Translations under genes and position numbers: made by a program | In this document: piece by piece, positions 49,623 through 54,760 of the stretch | Position numbering within the stretch: the first letter of the stretch is position 1 | Layout of the letters: each line of letters opens with the position of its first letter | From: Channa striata | Lineage: Eukaryota > Chordata > Actinopteri > Anabantiformes > Channidae | Length of the DNA: 64,000 bases | Direction: 5' to 3' | NCBI GenBank assembly: GCA_033026295.1 | Contig: CM065170.1 | Location: 21,028,040-21,092,039, forward strand | The notes under the pieces: generated by a model | Seen by the model: the letters and a program-made list of their open reading frames with translations, nothing else | Databases searched by the model: none | What the model was told of the DNA's origin: nothing

Positions 49623-52208
49623 TGAAGCTGGCGTTTGAATCCCTGTCAGTTATCATCAATGCTCTCACTCTGCTGGAGGTTGGAAAGGTGTCTGTGTGCA
49701 GGTAAGAATGTTTGCTAGACTTGCTTCATCTTCTTTCTTAAGCTTGTTAGTGCAAAGTGGTATTAAAGTTTTGGAGAACAAACCCATATGAAGAATTTGG
49801 AGCAATGTAATAAACATGACAACAAGACCTCAAAATGAAATGAATCACAAAAATGCCAATTGTAAAGCTGAATTGTTTTGTTAGTGTTGTTAGTTAACTA
49901 ATCAGGTTACTCAGAGATACCAGCTTTCTTTGTAATTTGGCAATGAAGTTTATATGAACGTAAACCAGGTTTAAAAATCTGCCTATACATGCAGCAGAAA
50001 AGTACCCTGATTTCCATCCACTTCTCTACCTCATGCTTGTTTTAGAAGCCTGGCTCATGAATTTTATTGTTAAGGGTAAAGGAACCCTCAATTTCTTTCT
50101 TGAAAAGCCTGGTTGCTTAAGTGCATGTAAATGTACTGATTGTTTGTAGACCCGGGCACACTGGCACTTAGTAGGTTGTAAAATGTATTAATTTCAGAAG
50201 GTCTAATAATCTCAGAAGGTCTTTCGTGTTCTTGTTCTGTTTGTTTTCCTTCAACACACCCACATGTCTATATTGTCTTTTCAAATTGTCAGTATGGATT
50301 TATATTTTTAATGTCTGTCCATTTCTGCAGCTTTGGCGAACAGGTACAGCTACTTCATCCCTTCCACCAGCAGTTTAATGATGAGTCAGGGGCTCGGATA
50401 CTCAGACTCTGTCAGTTCCAGCAGAAGAAGACAAGAATAGCACAGGTGGGTATCCTCCATCCAATGTTCCATAACTGAATGGAAGTATTGCTGTATCAGA
50501 CGGCTCCAGCAGAAGCTGTCACTCATTTATAAGAACTTATGTTTTATTTATGACCAATCTACCAAGTACACATTTTTTACAAATTTAGTGACTTTTATTT
50601 TAATCAAAGACCTCTAATAACAATTCACATGGAGATCGTCTGTGAGCATTCTCGTTCTTATGTGAAAATTTGCTTCAGTGTTTCTAATGGTATTTAAGTC
50701 TAGTTTTGTCTTGTTTTGTTTTTTTGTTTTTTAACAACCCGATTTGTAACAACTAAAACAGCATCATCCTACAGTTGTACAGGCTGTATTAATTAAAACA
50801 GCAGGGCAGTTGGGCATGTGACTATTGACTATTGCATGTAATTATTTTGTCCCTCTCTTCCTCTTTGTCCCTCTCCTCTGTAGTTTTTAGAGGCTTCGAT
50901 CAAAATGTTTCTGTCAGCACAACAGCAGATTCCAGGATCGATAAGCTCAGGTAACCACTCATACTACATATTAATTGCAGACTCCAGTGATATCTGTTTA
51001 ATGAGGAATTTAAATATTTAGATGCAAACTGAGAGTGGCCCCACAGTAAACCTGTACTATGCAGTTTAATGATGTGATGCTACAATACCTTTTTGCTTGG
51101 TCCATTCTAGTATTTGTAACAGCAGCTTGTCTGCACTGTTTCTGTTTAATTTCAAGTTTTAATCCCACAAATTTAAAAAATAACAATAACAGTTGCTGAG
51201 ACACTCTGGTGTTAAACTATTTTAATAACTCAGCAAGTAAGAAGCTAATAAAAGTGGTTCATTAAAAACACCCGTCATACAAACATAAACTAAACCTGCA
51301 CACCTCCATCTAACGGCTGTACCAGTGAACAACCTCCATTCTCCATCAGATGGAGAAGAATATAGGATCAGTGAGTTAATGTCGCTGTATTCTATAATCA
51401 TTTTAAAGTATATTAAAGCTTTAAAAAGGTTCCTTTACAGCCAATTCTTAGCAAATGAAACATGCAGGAAATTTGCAATTAAACAAACAGCCTGCCCGAA
51501 ACTGTATGGTCATATTTTGAAAGGATAAAAGTGAGTGCCATTGGTTTTATTCAAAATAATATATATGTTCCTGGTGTGTGTCTGAGAATGGATGAATGAG
51601 AAGCAACATTGGAACGCTCTTTGTATAATAGCACTATATAAGTGTCCATTTACAATTTAATTTCTCATTTTGCTTTAGCAGAGATCCAGTATTTCTGTCT
51701 GTTAGTTGTGGAAAAATTTGTCTCATACAAACAAATGTGGTAGTTGCATAGGTGCATTCATGCCTTTTCAGTAGCTTACGATGTTTTGCTCTCCCTTCAG
51801 ACACAGCCCAGCTGCTGATTATTGTGTCTGATGGCAGGGGGCTTTTTCTGGAAGGAAAAGAGCGGGTGATAGCAGCTGTGCAGGCAGCATGCAGCGCAAA
51901 TGTGTTTGTTATCTTTGTGGTAATTGACAACCCCATTTCACGGGTAAGTAAGGCTAAATGTTATCTTTTTATTCTGAAAATCTCTGTACACTAAGTATTG
52001 GTAACCCTCCTGTGCACTACAGGACTCTATCCTGGACATCAAGGTGCCTATATTCAAAGGTCCAGGAGAACTTCCAGAGATCCGCTCCTACATGGATGAG
52101 TTCCCTTTCCCCTTCTATGTCATCCTGCGAGACGTTAACTCCCTACCAGAGACGCTGAGTGATGCGCTGAGACAGTGGTTTGAACTCGTCACAGCAGTCG
52201 ACCAGTAG
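49..52208 (+). CDS. mdn1: Midasin (MDN1/Rea1), 3' part, 59 coding exons
   Basis: Midasin is the giant nuclear AAA ATPase that removes assembly factors (NLE1/Rsa4, WDR12/Ytm1) from pre-60S ribosomes (family knowledge). Exons read from splice sites: 49-208, 378-494, 576-784, 867-1015, 2121-2320, 2756-2979, 3540-3653, 7374-7503, 7936-8042, 8224-8357, 8682-8848, 9015-9135, 9332-9545, 10080-10320, 10403-10526, 10805-10969, 11076-11290, 11421-11808, 18820-18932, 19207-19876, 19981-20142, 20585-20858, 22837-23075, 23434-23529, 23683-23777, 23981-24099, 24940-25092, 25504-25613, 25741-25814, 25958-26138, 26216-26360, 27767-27913, 28003-28126, 28462-28567, 28734-28849, 29473-29877, 29960-30186, 30384-30521, 31058-31248, 31427-31588, 31676-31813, 32405-32540, 32834-33006, 33161-33292, 33425-33563, 41252-41535, 41623-41778, 42846-42947, 43077-43263, 43390-43563, 43753-43907, 44088-44177, 47914-48029, 49214-49388, 49628-49701, 50331-50445, 50884-50950, 51801-51943, 52023-52208. 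Phase is consistent at all 58 junctions, with no internal stop. The first exon starts mid-gene; AAA1-AAA5 lie to the left. Confidence 0.96.
1435..1449 (-). promoter_or_regulatory. Candidate CTCF-binding motif
   Basis: On the minus strand this reads CCAGCAGGGGGCGCT, a full match to the core CTCF consensus. A weaker partner (CCACCTGCTGG type) lies near 1518-1528. It is intronic in mdn1 and might be carried by a dispersed repeat. Binding is inferred only. Confidence 0.4.
1609..1630. repeat. ATT trinucleotide microsatellite
   Basis: About seven ATT units in the mdn1 intron spanning 1016-2120. The rest of that intron is AT-rich (especially 1860-2110), with no recognised gene. Confidence 0.85.
2121..11808 (+). 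CDS. mdn1: mdn1 exons 5-18 of window: start of the linker
   Basis: Fourteen exons continue the frame after AAA6 into the long helical linker (stalk) that joins the AAA ring to the acidic tail and MIDAS domain. The encoded sequence is Leu-rich and helical with no catalytic motif, as expected for this part. Exon 11421-11808 is one of the longest, at 388 nt. The acceptor at 10079 was chosen over the one at 10018 because only the former keeps phase with the exon ending at 9545. The donor at 8358 is weak (GTCTGA), but phase and homology need it. Introns 2321-2755, 7504-7935, 8358-8681 and 9546-10079 show nothing I recognise. Introns 2980-3539 and 3654-7373 carry mobile-element relics listed separately. 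Confidence 0.9.
3038..3450. mobile_element. hAT-like non-autonomous element, truncated
   Basis: The left end CAGTGCTTCTCAA is a typical hAT-type terminus, followed by C-rich runs (CGCCCCCCCC type) at both ends of the segment (about 3064-3072 and 3421-3447). The right end does not show a clean inverted copy of the terminus, so the element seems truncated or diverged. No transposase reading frame is present. Confidence 0.5.
4560..5955 (+). mobile_element. Non-LTR retrotransposon relic with restriction-like endonuclease (R2/R4/NeSL group)
   Basis: The 5' part has an open frame (4562-4843) with HSWTRDENRELLECYYTSN and a later SLTPNQLVAQ block, a conserved N-terminal region of a fish LINE family. 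The segment 5190-5560 carries reverse-transcriptase pieces in shifting frames (NYCPITCLCKTWKLL, DQYMSRAHKGIG, DSMPHTWIMKCLELYKINRT). The segment 5600-5760 has VVVDKQENNAVVINVAIPSD, which resembles the PD-(D/E)XK-type endonuclease found C-terminal to the RT in this group. The RT core between about 5560 and 5590, including the YxDD motif, is deleted. Stops and frameshifts make it a dead copy. The exact clade is uncertain. Confidence 0.7.
6539..6760. repeat. Unclassified dispersed repeat, copy A
   Basis: This segment shares patches such as TTTACAGTAACCAG and a pyrimidine-rich block with 22625-22735, and in reverse orientation with 49900-50150. That suggests one non-autonomous family present in three mdn1 introns. 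No coding capacity or clear termini are visible. The stretch upstream (6150-6538) shows nothing I recognise. Confidence 0.4.
6955..7165 (-). repeat. tRNA-derived SINE, family 1, degenerate
   Basis: Reverse-orientation copy of the common SINE family in this window. The tail region (TACCAACAGGTAGAAAAG on the minus strand) is recognisable, and a degenerate tRNA-like head lies near 7030-7160. Confidence 0.7.
11809..14619. other. mdn1: First part of 7 kb mdn1 intron, unassigned
   Basis: I find no exon, RNA gene or named repeat here. Several 60-120 codon open frames exist on both strands (for example 12153-12419, 13276-13557, 13844-14080), but none has a family motif, a splice context in phase with mdn1, or a neighbour that supports it. 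The moderate GC content and lack of low complexity suggest old mobile DNA. Confidence 0.5.
14620..17485 (+). mobile_element. L2-clade LINE, decayed copy 1
   Basis: The 5' end is truncated inside ORF1 (esterase-like part, 14640-14880, containing VVFSGPLPNLISDDMYSRMP). Fragments of the endonuclease follow (15120-15700). The RT is best preserved in an open frame at 16187-16870 (NYRPISNLPFISKILEKVV, FEEFQSGFRVHHSTET). A small deletion near 17006-17010 removes the catalytic YADD segment that is present in copy 2. A larger deletion joins the RT to the 3' UTR near 17330. The element ends with TATAAATAAAGTTGAATTGA-type tail repeats at about 17485. It is inserted in the sense direction in the mdn1 intron and is clearly inactive. 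Confidence 0.85.
17932..18685 (+). mobile_element. Tc1-like transposon, internally deleted and 3'-truncated
   Basis: Starts after a TA with the terminal repeat CAGTCAGGTCCATAAATATT, typical of fish Tc1 elements. An open frame at 18242-18457 encodes the paired-like helix-turn-helix DNA-binding part (LSVKQAIISLKKDKKTIREI). It is followed in another frame (18454-18700) by HGGGSVMAWACMAANGTGPL and MDNEPKHTAK, the region around the first two catalytic aspartates. The sequence between is deleted, and the element stops after AKSY with no right terminal repeat, about 130 bp before mdn1 exon 18820-18932. Inactive. Confidence 0.85.
18820..20858 (+). CDS. mdn1: mdn1 exons 19-22 of window: central linker
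   Basis: This exon group follows the 7 kb repeat-filled intron. Exon 19207-19876 (670 nt) is the longest in the window and encodes a helical, Gln/Leu-rich stretch including AELSRKQAYRPHKPQYGQLF, a well-conserved midasin linker segment as I recall it. The following exons contain an acidic, basic and Glu-rich block (DEQERQHREQEQ, then LTEDEQEERDFRRRFPQF). A possible alternative splice form at 19091-19228 is described in the findings. Intron 20143-20584 has nothing recognisable apart from AT-rich sequence. Confidence 0.92.
21080..21107 (-). repeat. SINE family 1 tail fragment
   Basis: Contains the reverse complement of the SINE 3' tail (minus strand TATATAAGTGCAGACCATTT). It is cut at a TA by the adjoining Tc1 terminal fragment, which starts at 21108, so the SINE is older than the Tc1 insertion. 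Confidence 0.6.
21108..21287. mobile_element. Tc1-like terminal fragment
   Basis: Starts CAGTGAGGGAAAAAATTATT after a TA and continues through the long terminal region typical of a second fish Tc1 family (…TTTGCCCACTAACAAAGAAA…). No transposase sequence or opposite terminus follows, so this is a one-ended remnant. Confidence 0.7.
21288..22560 (+). mobile_element. Penelope-like element relic (RT plus GIY-YIG)
   Basis: The first block (about 21420-21700) contains the RT segment RHVDDT and, further on, LEMEIDKKPT and EYLQFDSHHSL, matching the RT C-terminal region of Penelope-like elements. After an interrupting SINE (21697-21965), the second block has an open frame at 22069-22434 with NAVQCSEECLEPYG, DKGHSFNGKSRHIFDRED and KAIYVHMDNLSLSRGG, matching the GIY-YIG endonuclease region of fish Penelope-like elements. 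Stops break both parts. It sits in sense orientation in an mdn1 intron and is inactive. The N-terminal half is missing. Confidence 0.75.
21697..21965 (-). repeat. tRNA-derived SINE, family 1, inside the Penelope-like relic
   Basis: Near-complete reverse-orientation copy. The tail lies at 21703-21760, the body with the GGGGGAGCTG landmark around 21823, and the head-proximal part toward 21950. It separates the RT and GIY-YIG parts of the surrounding relic, so it inserted later. Confidence 0.75.
22625..22735. repeat. Unclassified dispersed repeat, copy B
   Basis: Shares GAGAAATCAGGCTACTC and TTTCCAGTAACCAG with copy A (6539-6760), and TTAAGTGCATGTAAA with copy C (49900-50150). Confidence 0.4.
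22837..31588 (+). CDS. mdn1: mdn1 exons 23-40 of window: distal linker
   Basis: Eighteen exons encode the rest of the helical linker, ending with the conserved stretch LIYSDLVRYYLAVSLGTHRS (exon 31427-31588) just before the acidic region. The exon ending at 28849 uses a GC donor (G28850-C28851); the next exon (29473-29877) restores frame, so this is a real GC-AG intron rather than an error in my model. The exon 29473-29877 (405 nt) is less conserved, with poly-Gln/Leu patches. Introns 23076-23433, 25093-25503, 28850-29472 and 30522-31057 show no recognisable element. Introns 24100-24939 and 26361-27766 carry repeats listed separately. Confidence 0.9.
24463..24662 (-). repeat. tRNA-derived SINE, family 2
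   Basis: On the minus strand it begins with a tRNA-like head (GCCTGGTAGCTCAATGGGTA, A-box-like). It continues through AATGCAGAGGACAAATTTCA and ends near AATAAAGCATG. It lies in the mdn1 intron 24100-24939; the rest of that intron holds nothing recognised. Confidence 0.7.
26567..26757. mobile_element. hAT-type MITE with perfect 8-bp target duplication
   Basis: A 191-bp palindrome-like element. The left end starts CAGGGGTGTC and the right end, read inward, starts CAGAGGTCTC. The inner arms share AGGCCTCGAGGGCC. Both sides are flanked by GGTTAGAC (26559-26566 and 26758-26765), the 8-bp duplication expected of hAT transposition. It has no coding capacity and sits in an mdn1 intron. Confidence 0.88.
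27390..27467 (+). repeat. SINE family 1, 3' tail only
   Basis: Contains GTAAAGTGCTTTGAGTACCA and CTATATAAGTGCAGACCATT, the 3' end of SINE family 1. The head and body are missing. The flanks (26766-27389 and 27468-27766) show a small GGATGGAT-type minisatellite near 27230 and otherwise nothing. Confidence 0.65.
31676..44177 (+). CDS. mdn1: mdn1 exons 41-52 of window: acidic D/E-rich region
   Basis: Twelve exons encode the long, low-complexity acidic segment that acts as a flexible tether between the linker and the MIDAS domain in midasins. It begins with FHNYEGGGIGEGEG and continues through repeated Glu/Asp runs (for example GDDDDDEQEEG in exon 32834-33006 and LPEDLNLDEDE in exon 33425-33563). 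A basic patch, FKRKPGHADNERS followed by NKRLRTVD in exon 43077-43263, is a candidate nuclear localisation signal. The segment ends with the motif STIHTVPQLL. The ~7.7 kb intron at 33564-41251 splits this region and is packed with retroelements. Intron 31814-32404 is unremarkable. Confidence 0.9.
33980..34790 (-). mobile_element. Endogenous-retrovirus-like pol (RT) relic
   Basis: Antisense to mdn1. Translation of the minus strand, across several stops and frame changes, gives landmarks of a retroviral-type reverse transcriptase: a PLKPEAIEGITPV block near 34660, an FVQDLQAVNAAV block near 34490, and the catalytic YVDD motif with flanking ICTPT in the frame 34017-34334. No LTR, gag or env was recognised nearby. 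Multiple in-frame stops make it an inert, old copy. The class assignment (gamma/epsilon-like) is tentative. Confidence 0.7.
34791..35434. other. Intronic stretch with a short duplicated L2 3'-UTR segment
   Basis: Mostly unassigned sequence. The piece 35359-35410 closely matches 35692-35745 inside the adjoining L2 LINE 3' UTR (shared GCAACAACAAAACATTG), in the same orientation. It therefore looks like the remnant of another L2 copy that the full element landed beside or in. Confidence 0.5.
36559..38896 (-). pseudogene. LINE ORF2 (endonuclease and reverse transcriptase), frame-broken
   Basis: Pieces in order on the minus strand: 38896-38633 (endonuclease start, LNIRSLSFKS, ETWLQKEE), 38481-38119 (endonuclease C-half, GDFNIHVD), 38171-37026 (connector and RT N-half, the longest open frame at 381 codons), 36861-36559 (RT catalytic part with YADD). 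The C-terminal 36599-35964 piece follows in another frame. The strong residual coding suggests a relatively young insertion. Confidence 0.82.
39217..39930 (-). pseudogene. LINE ORF1 with esterase domain, prematurely stopped
   Basis: Start ATG at 39930. The N-terminus has two CxxC pairs, then a Leu/Glu-rich helix (ALEARLSQLEARL), a Ser/Pro-rich middle, and an SGNH hydrolase domain with the Ser block GDSIV and the Asn block GTND. The Asp-His block (DGIHP) lies past a TGA at about 39217, in the same frame, so one nonsense change separates it from a full frame. Such esterase ORF1 proteins are known from CR1/L2-type LINEs. Confidence 0.8.
40735..40905 (-). repeat. SINE family 1, degenerate
   Basis: The tail (TTATATAGCACTTTTCTAGC on the plus strand) and a head-proximal part with a TCGACATCCCGGGATCAAAC block are visible. 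The middle is shortened. Confidence 0.6.
42010..42235 (-). repeat. SINE family 1
   Basis: Reverse-orientation copy running from the tail (AAATGGTCTGCACTTACATA) through the body to a degraded head near 42235. It lies in the mdn1 intron 41779-42845; the rest of that intron is AT-rich and unassigned. Confidence 0.7.
44740..45240 (-). mobile_element. RTE-clade LINE, 3' end block
   Basis: The minus-strand frame 45247-44807 contains RAGWIWWRKVSGMLCD, IRNEHIRGTAHVACVSNKIR and EARLRWFGHVQR, the C-terminal region of fish RTE-clade RTs. It ends in the characteristic short 3' end near 44740. It belongs with the endonuclease block at 46250-47760 on the same strand, but the RT core between them is inverted. 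Confidence 0.8.
45241..45376 (-). repeat. SINE family 1, tail half at an inversion breakpoint
   Basis: From the tail (GCACTTTTCTATCTGTTGGT on plus) to mid-body (GGGGGAGCTGCTATGCAGCT), ending abruptly at GCCGACACTCAC next to RTE coding sequence. Its missing head half appears in the opposite orientation at 46108-46170. Confidence 0.75.
45378..46106 (+). mobile_element. RTE-clade LINE, RT core in inverted orientation
   Basis: The plus-strand frames contain VRKVLKRMKSGKSVGPGDVP, the open frame 45444-45974 (KMPKEWRRSVLVPIFKNKGD, NYREIKLFSHTMKLWERVEE, YGFMPHKSTTDAIFALR, DLEKVYDRVPREELW) and the catalytic FADD at 46066-46077. The last motif is out of frame with the first part, so the copy is dead. 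The orientation is opposite to the RTE blocks on either side. Confidence 0.82.
46108..46170 (+). repeat. SINE family 1, tRNA-like head half
   Basis: GCGCAGTTGGTAGCGCGGTC resembles an A box and GGTTCGATC a B box. It matches the head of the complete SINE at 55550-55845 but stops after about 60 bp. It complements the tail half at 45241-45376. It is not a functional tRNA gene: there is no acceptor stem pairing, and the 3' half is absent. Confidence 0.7.
46171..47760 (-). mobile_element. RTE-clade LINE, 5' end, endonuclease and linker
   Basis: On the minus strand, from about 47760, the element shows its conserved 5' non-coding region and then an APE-type endonuclease in broken frames: 47452-47024 (LCVQETRWKGSK, VVSGYAPQVG, LVVGADFHG), 47027-46710 (VDYILCRRGHLREISDCKVV) and 46667-46374 (TWWWNDEVQDCIQRKRLAKR). 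It ends near 46250 with IRVIKDRDGKVL. The small stretch 46172-46232 (FEELMNKENPRRV) belongs next in the element but lies on the plus strand, so it is a second, smaller inversion. Confidence 0.8.
47914..52208 (+). CDS. mdn1: mdn1 exons 53-59 of window: MIDAS domain and stop
   Basis: The last seven exons encode the von Willebrand A-like MIDAS domain. In midasin this domain binds the ubiquitin-like domains of WDR12/Ytm1 and NLE1/Rsa4 through a metal ion (family knowledge). The D-x-S-x-S metal motif is intact (DDSSS, codons at 49350-49364). It is followed by the strand VCSFGEQV split across 49701/50331, the loop VSDGRGLFLEGKERV (51801-51943), and the C-terminal LPETLSDALRQWFELV before the TAG stop ending at 52208. 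Exon 49628-49701 has a long GT repeat where its polypyrimidine tract should be. Introns 49702-50330 (one shared repeat), 50446-50883 and 50951-51800 (one SINE tail) hold no other gene. Confidence 0.95.
48670..48952 (+). mobile_element. L2-clade LINE, 3' end fragment (copy 3)
   Basis: About 280 bp matching the 3' UTR of copies 1 and 2, including the GGTTCTGCTGGAGATTTCTT region and the terminal CTATATAAATAAAGTTGAAT. It is 5'-truncated, as is usual for LINE insertions. The rest of intron 48030-49213 has nothing recognised. Confidence 0.85.
49559..49621. repeat. GT dinucleotide microsatellite, about 31 units
   Basis: An uninterrupted GT run ending six bases before the AG acceptor of mdn1 exon 49628-49701. 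It takes the place of a polypyrimidine tract. It is likely length-polymorphic. Confidence 0.97.
49900..50150. repeat. Unclassified dispersed repeat, copy C
   Basis: In reverse orientation it matches copies A and B (for example the reverse complement of TACCCTGATTTCCATCCAC), and it contains TTAAGTGCATGTAAA. No termini were defined. Confidence 0.4.
51593..51655 (+). repeat. SINE family 1, tail fragment
   Basis: Contains GAATGGATGAATGAGAAGCA and CACTATATAAGTGTCCATTT, a diverged 3' tail of SINE family 1. It lies in the intron before exon 51801-51943. Confidence 0.55.
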
Positions 52209-52965
52209 ACCAATTGGAAGTAGTCTTTCACAAGGAAGGAGAAGTGATCAGCAACCAACTTACACAATGCCACTCTGCTGCTAGCTTCTCAGCCAGAACT
52301 GAGAAAAAATGGATTAGATGCTGTACATGTGCCTTTATTCTCTTATTTGTACTGTTGATTTTAATAGAGTTTGATAGACTTACTGTTTGACTTTATTATC
52401 AGGGGAATTTTTTTATTTGTAAAATAAGCATATCTGAGATGAAGATACAAAGTTGTGGTTTCCATTACAGTAAAAGTTGGTGAATAACTTTGTCAACCTT
52501 GTACAATACCCCTGAAATCATGTGAATGGAGGTGTTAGTGTTTAGTTACAGTGTTTAGTTTGGTACAGAAATCATCAATTCATTTATCTTCAATGTGGAA
52601 ACAGCAAATGAGGATTGAGTAAGATTGTTTAGTTTGTAAAAGAATGAAAAACAGGAGAACTCAAACGTGCCTTGGAGAGAAAAAACGTGTTGCATCTCTA
52701 CACACCTCTGTTGACATGATAAATCGAATGCATAGTCACAGCTCTGCAATTTTGGAAAATCTGATCACATGGACATTTTTGATAAATGCTCAAGTACAGA
52801 AATTTCTTGTGGTTAAAAAACGTGCTGTGTTGTTCTGCCACCATTATTGTATGATTTCAGTGTCTGATAGGAGTAGGTGTCATTGAAATGTTTTGTGCTT
52901 TGTAGCATCTCTTAAACCATGACACGAATAATCCTGATAATAAACTGTTTACAAATGCTCTTTTC
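52209..52965 (+). other. mdn1: mdn1 3' UTR with polyadenylation signal
   Basis: The sequence after the mdn1 stop codon is AT-rich and non-coding. A canonical AATAAA lies at 52939-52944, followed within about 30 bases by T-rich sequence suitable as a downstream element. No competing AATAAA is nearer the stop. The exact cleavage site is inferred. Confidence 0.7.
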
Positions 52966-54760
52966 TTCATTTTTGTATGAGACATTTTGACTGATATTTA
53001 TTTTTTAATATATTCAATTTTACCATCATACTCTAAAAACTCCATTTCCAATTTTGCGCATATGGAAACATCCCAGCAAATGTGCACACTCACATGCATA
53101 TACAGTATGTCAAATGCTCACTTGAACATGTGCATGTGGAAAACTGGCACATAAATGGCTGCAACATTGCTTGCTGCCATGAAGGAAAAATTATATTTTA
53201 TTTATATACAATGTAAATTTCATTTCAACATTATTTATATAGTACCAATTTACAAAAATGTAATTTCAAGGCACTTTACATAATAAAGTCATTATACAGA
53301 CATTGCAGACATCTGACACAAATAGTGCAGTAAAAAAACATGATTGTTTGTGTACTAATACTCTGGATCATGTAGGATATAAATATGAGATCCTTGTCTG
53401 AGAATTATAAAGTGTTTTTATTGAGCTGCAAAAATCATAGAACATGCAGTATTTCAATACATTCAATACTGTCATTTCTCCAAAATAGTAAATTAAAAAT
53501 AAAAATATATAGTGCATGAACAAGAAAGAAAAATGAAGAAATAAATGACAAAAAGGAAAGTTGGTGAGTTAGTTGCCGCTATTTTATTATTTATTTAGAT
53601 ATTTTATTTTGAAAACCGGATGTAGTCAGTGTTCTTTGGCTGGCTTCAATAAATTCACTTGAGTTTCTAGCGCGGGTTGAAAAGTGGGAGGCTCTGAGTA
53701 CTCTAACCAGATTCAACACATTTATTTTATTTTGTTTAATTTTAGCTGGCCAGCTGTATGACACTTGAAGGGCCATTTTTTGGATTTTGCATAAATATTG
53801 CCACTCACTTGGAGAATCCAGGCCTTTTTTCGTTAGTTTTGATTCCTTAAGGATTTGTTGTAAGGAGAGTAGTAATAATGTGTATGGGTTAGATTCCATC
53901 ATCTGTTTAGCATTTTGAGTACAAATTTTGTTGTTTTATAACGGGTTACATTTTGTTTGTTAAGTTTTTAATTATACATTTCTTTTTAAATCGCCCGCTT
54001 TAATATTAAAGTGGGTTAAGAGTTTTCTTTAATGTTAATGAGAAAAGGGACAATCCAATCCAGAAATTGTATTATTCTGGATTAAGGTAGTAAACTGCTG
54101 CCAGACCCTAAATAAATTTCCTGGATTCTTGACACGGTGTCAGTTTATTTTCAGGACACTATACTATTGTTACATATATACTGTATTTTGTATATACTAG
54201 ACTGTATATACTGCGTATATTCTGTATATACTACATTGTATATAGTTTATACTGCTTGCAGCTGTAACATGGATATTTTCCCATTGTGGGACTAATAAAG
54301 GTTTATCTTATTTTACTTCATTAATATGTATAAGTGAACGCACCGTGGGAAGTGACCTGAAGTGTCCTCAGTCCATGCACATTCATGTAATCAGCACCGA
54401 GCATTAATGGGAAAGATATAGTTACATATCAATCTAGCTTAACGTTAACCTAAGTTGTGAGTCACACCATAAGCCCTCAGAAGACACGGAGCTGTTTCTA
54501 TGTTTTACTTCGGGCGTGTTATTGTGAAACTCGGCTGCCTTGTCCATCCTGTGTCCTTTGCTCTTCCTTCACTGTCTGAGTGGGGAAATGCGCCAAGTCA
54601 TCCGGATCAACTAAAATGCAACAGAAAAACACGCTCCCCAGACCGAATGATGGACCGATTCTGCGTTCTCCGCTCCACTAGGGGGAAATGATGAGGTAGT
54701 TTGAACGATTTGAGAGCCAGCTTCCGCTGAGAGAGAGACTCATCATCCGTGTTGTATGAC
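52966..54760. other. mdn1-lyrm2 intergenic region with repeat remnants
   Basis: Contains a degenerate antisense L2 3'-end remnant at about 53222-53300 (ATTTATATAGTACCAATTTA), a short TGTATATAC-type minisatellite at 54168-54255, and a LINE or SINE 3' end at 54262-54318 (TTTTCCCATTGTGGGACTAA). A CTCF-like sequence CCACTAGGGGGA lies at 54675-54686, upstream of lyrm2. The lyrm2 promoter is presumably within 54480-54760, where base composition becomes more GC-rich. No TATA box or further gene was seen. Confidence 0.55.
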
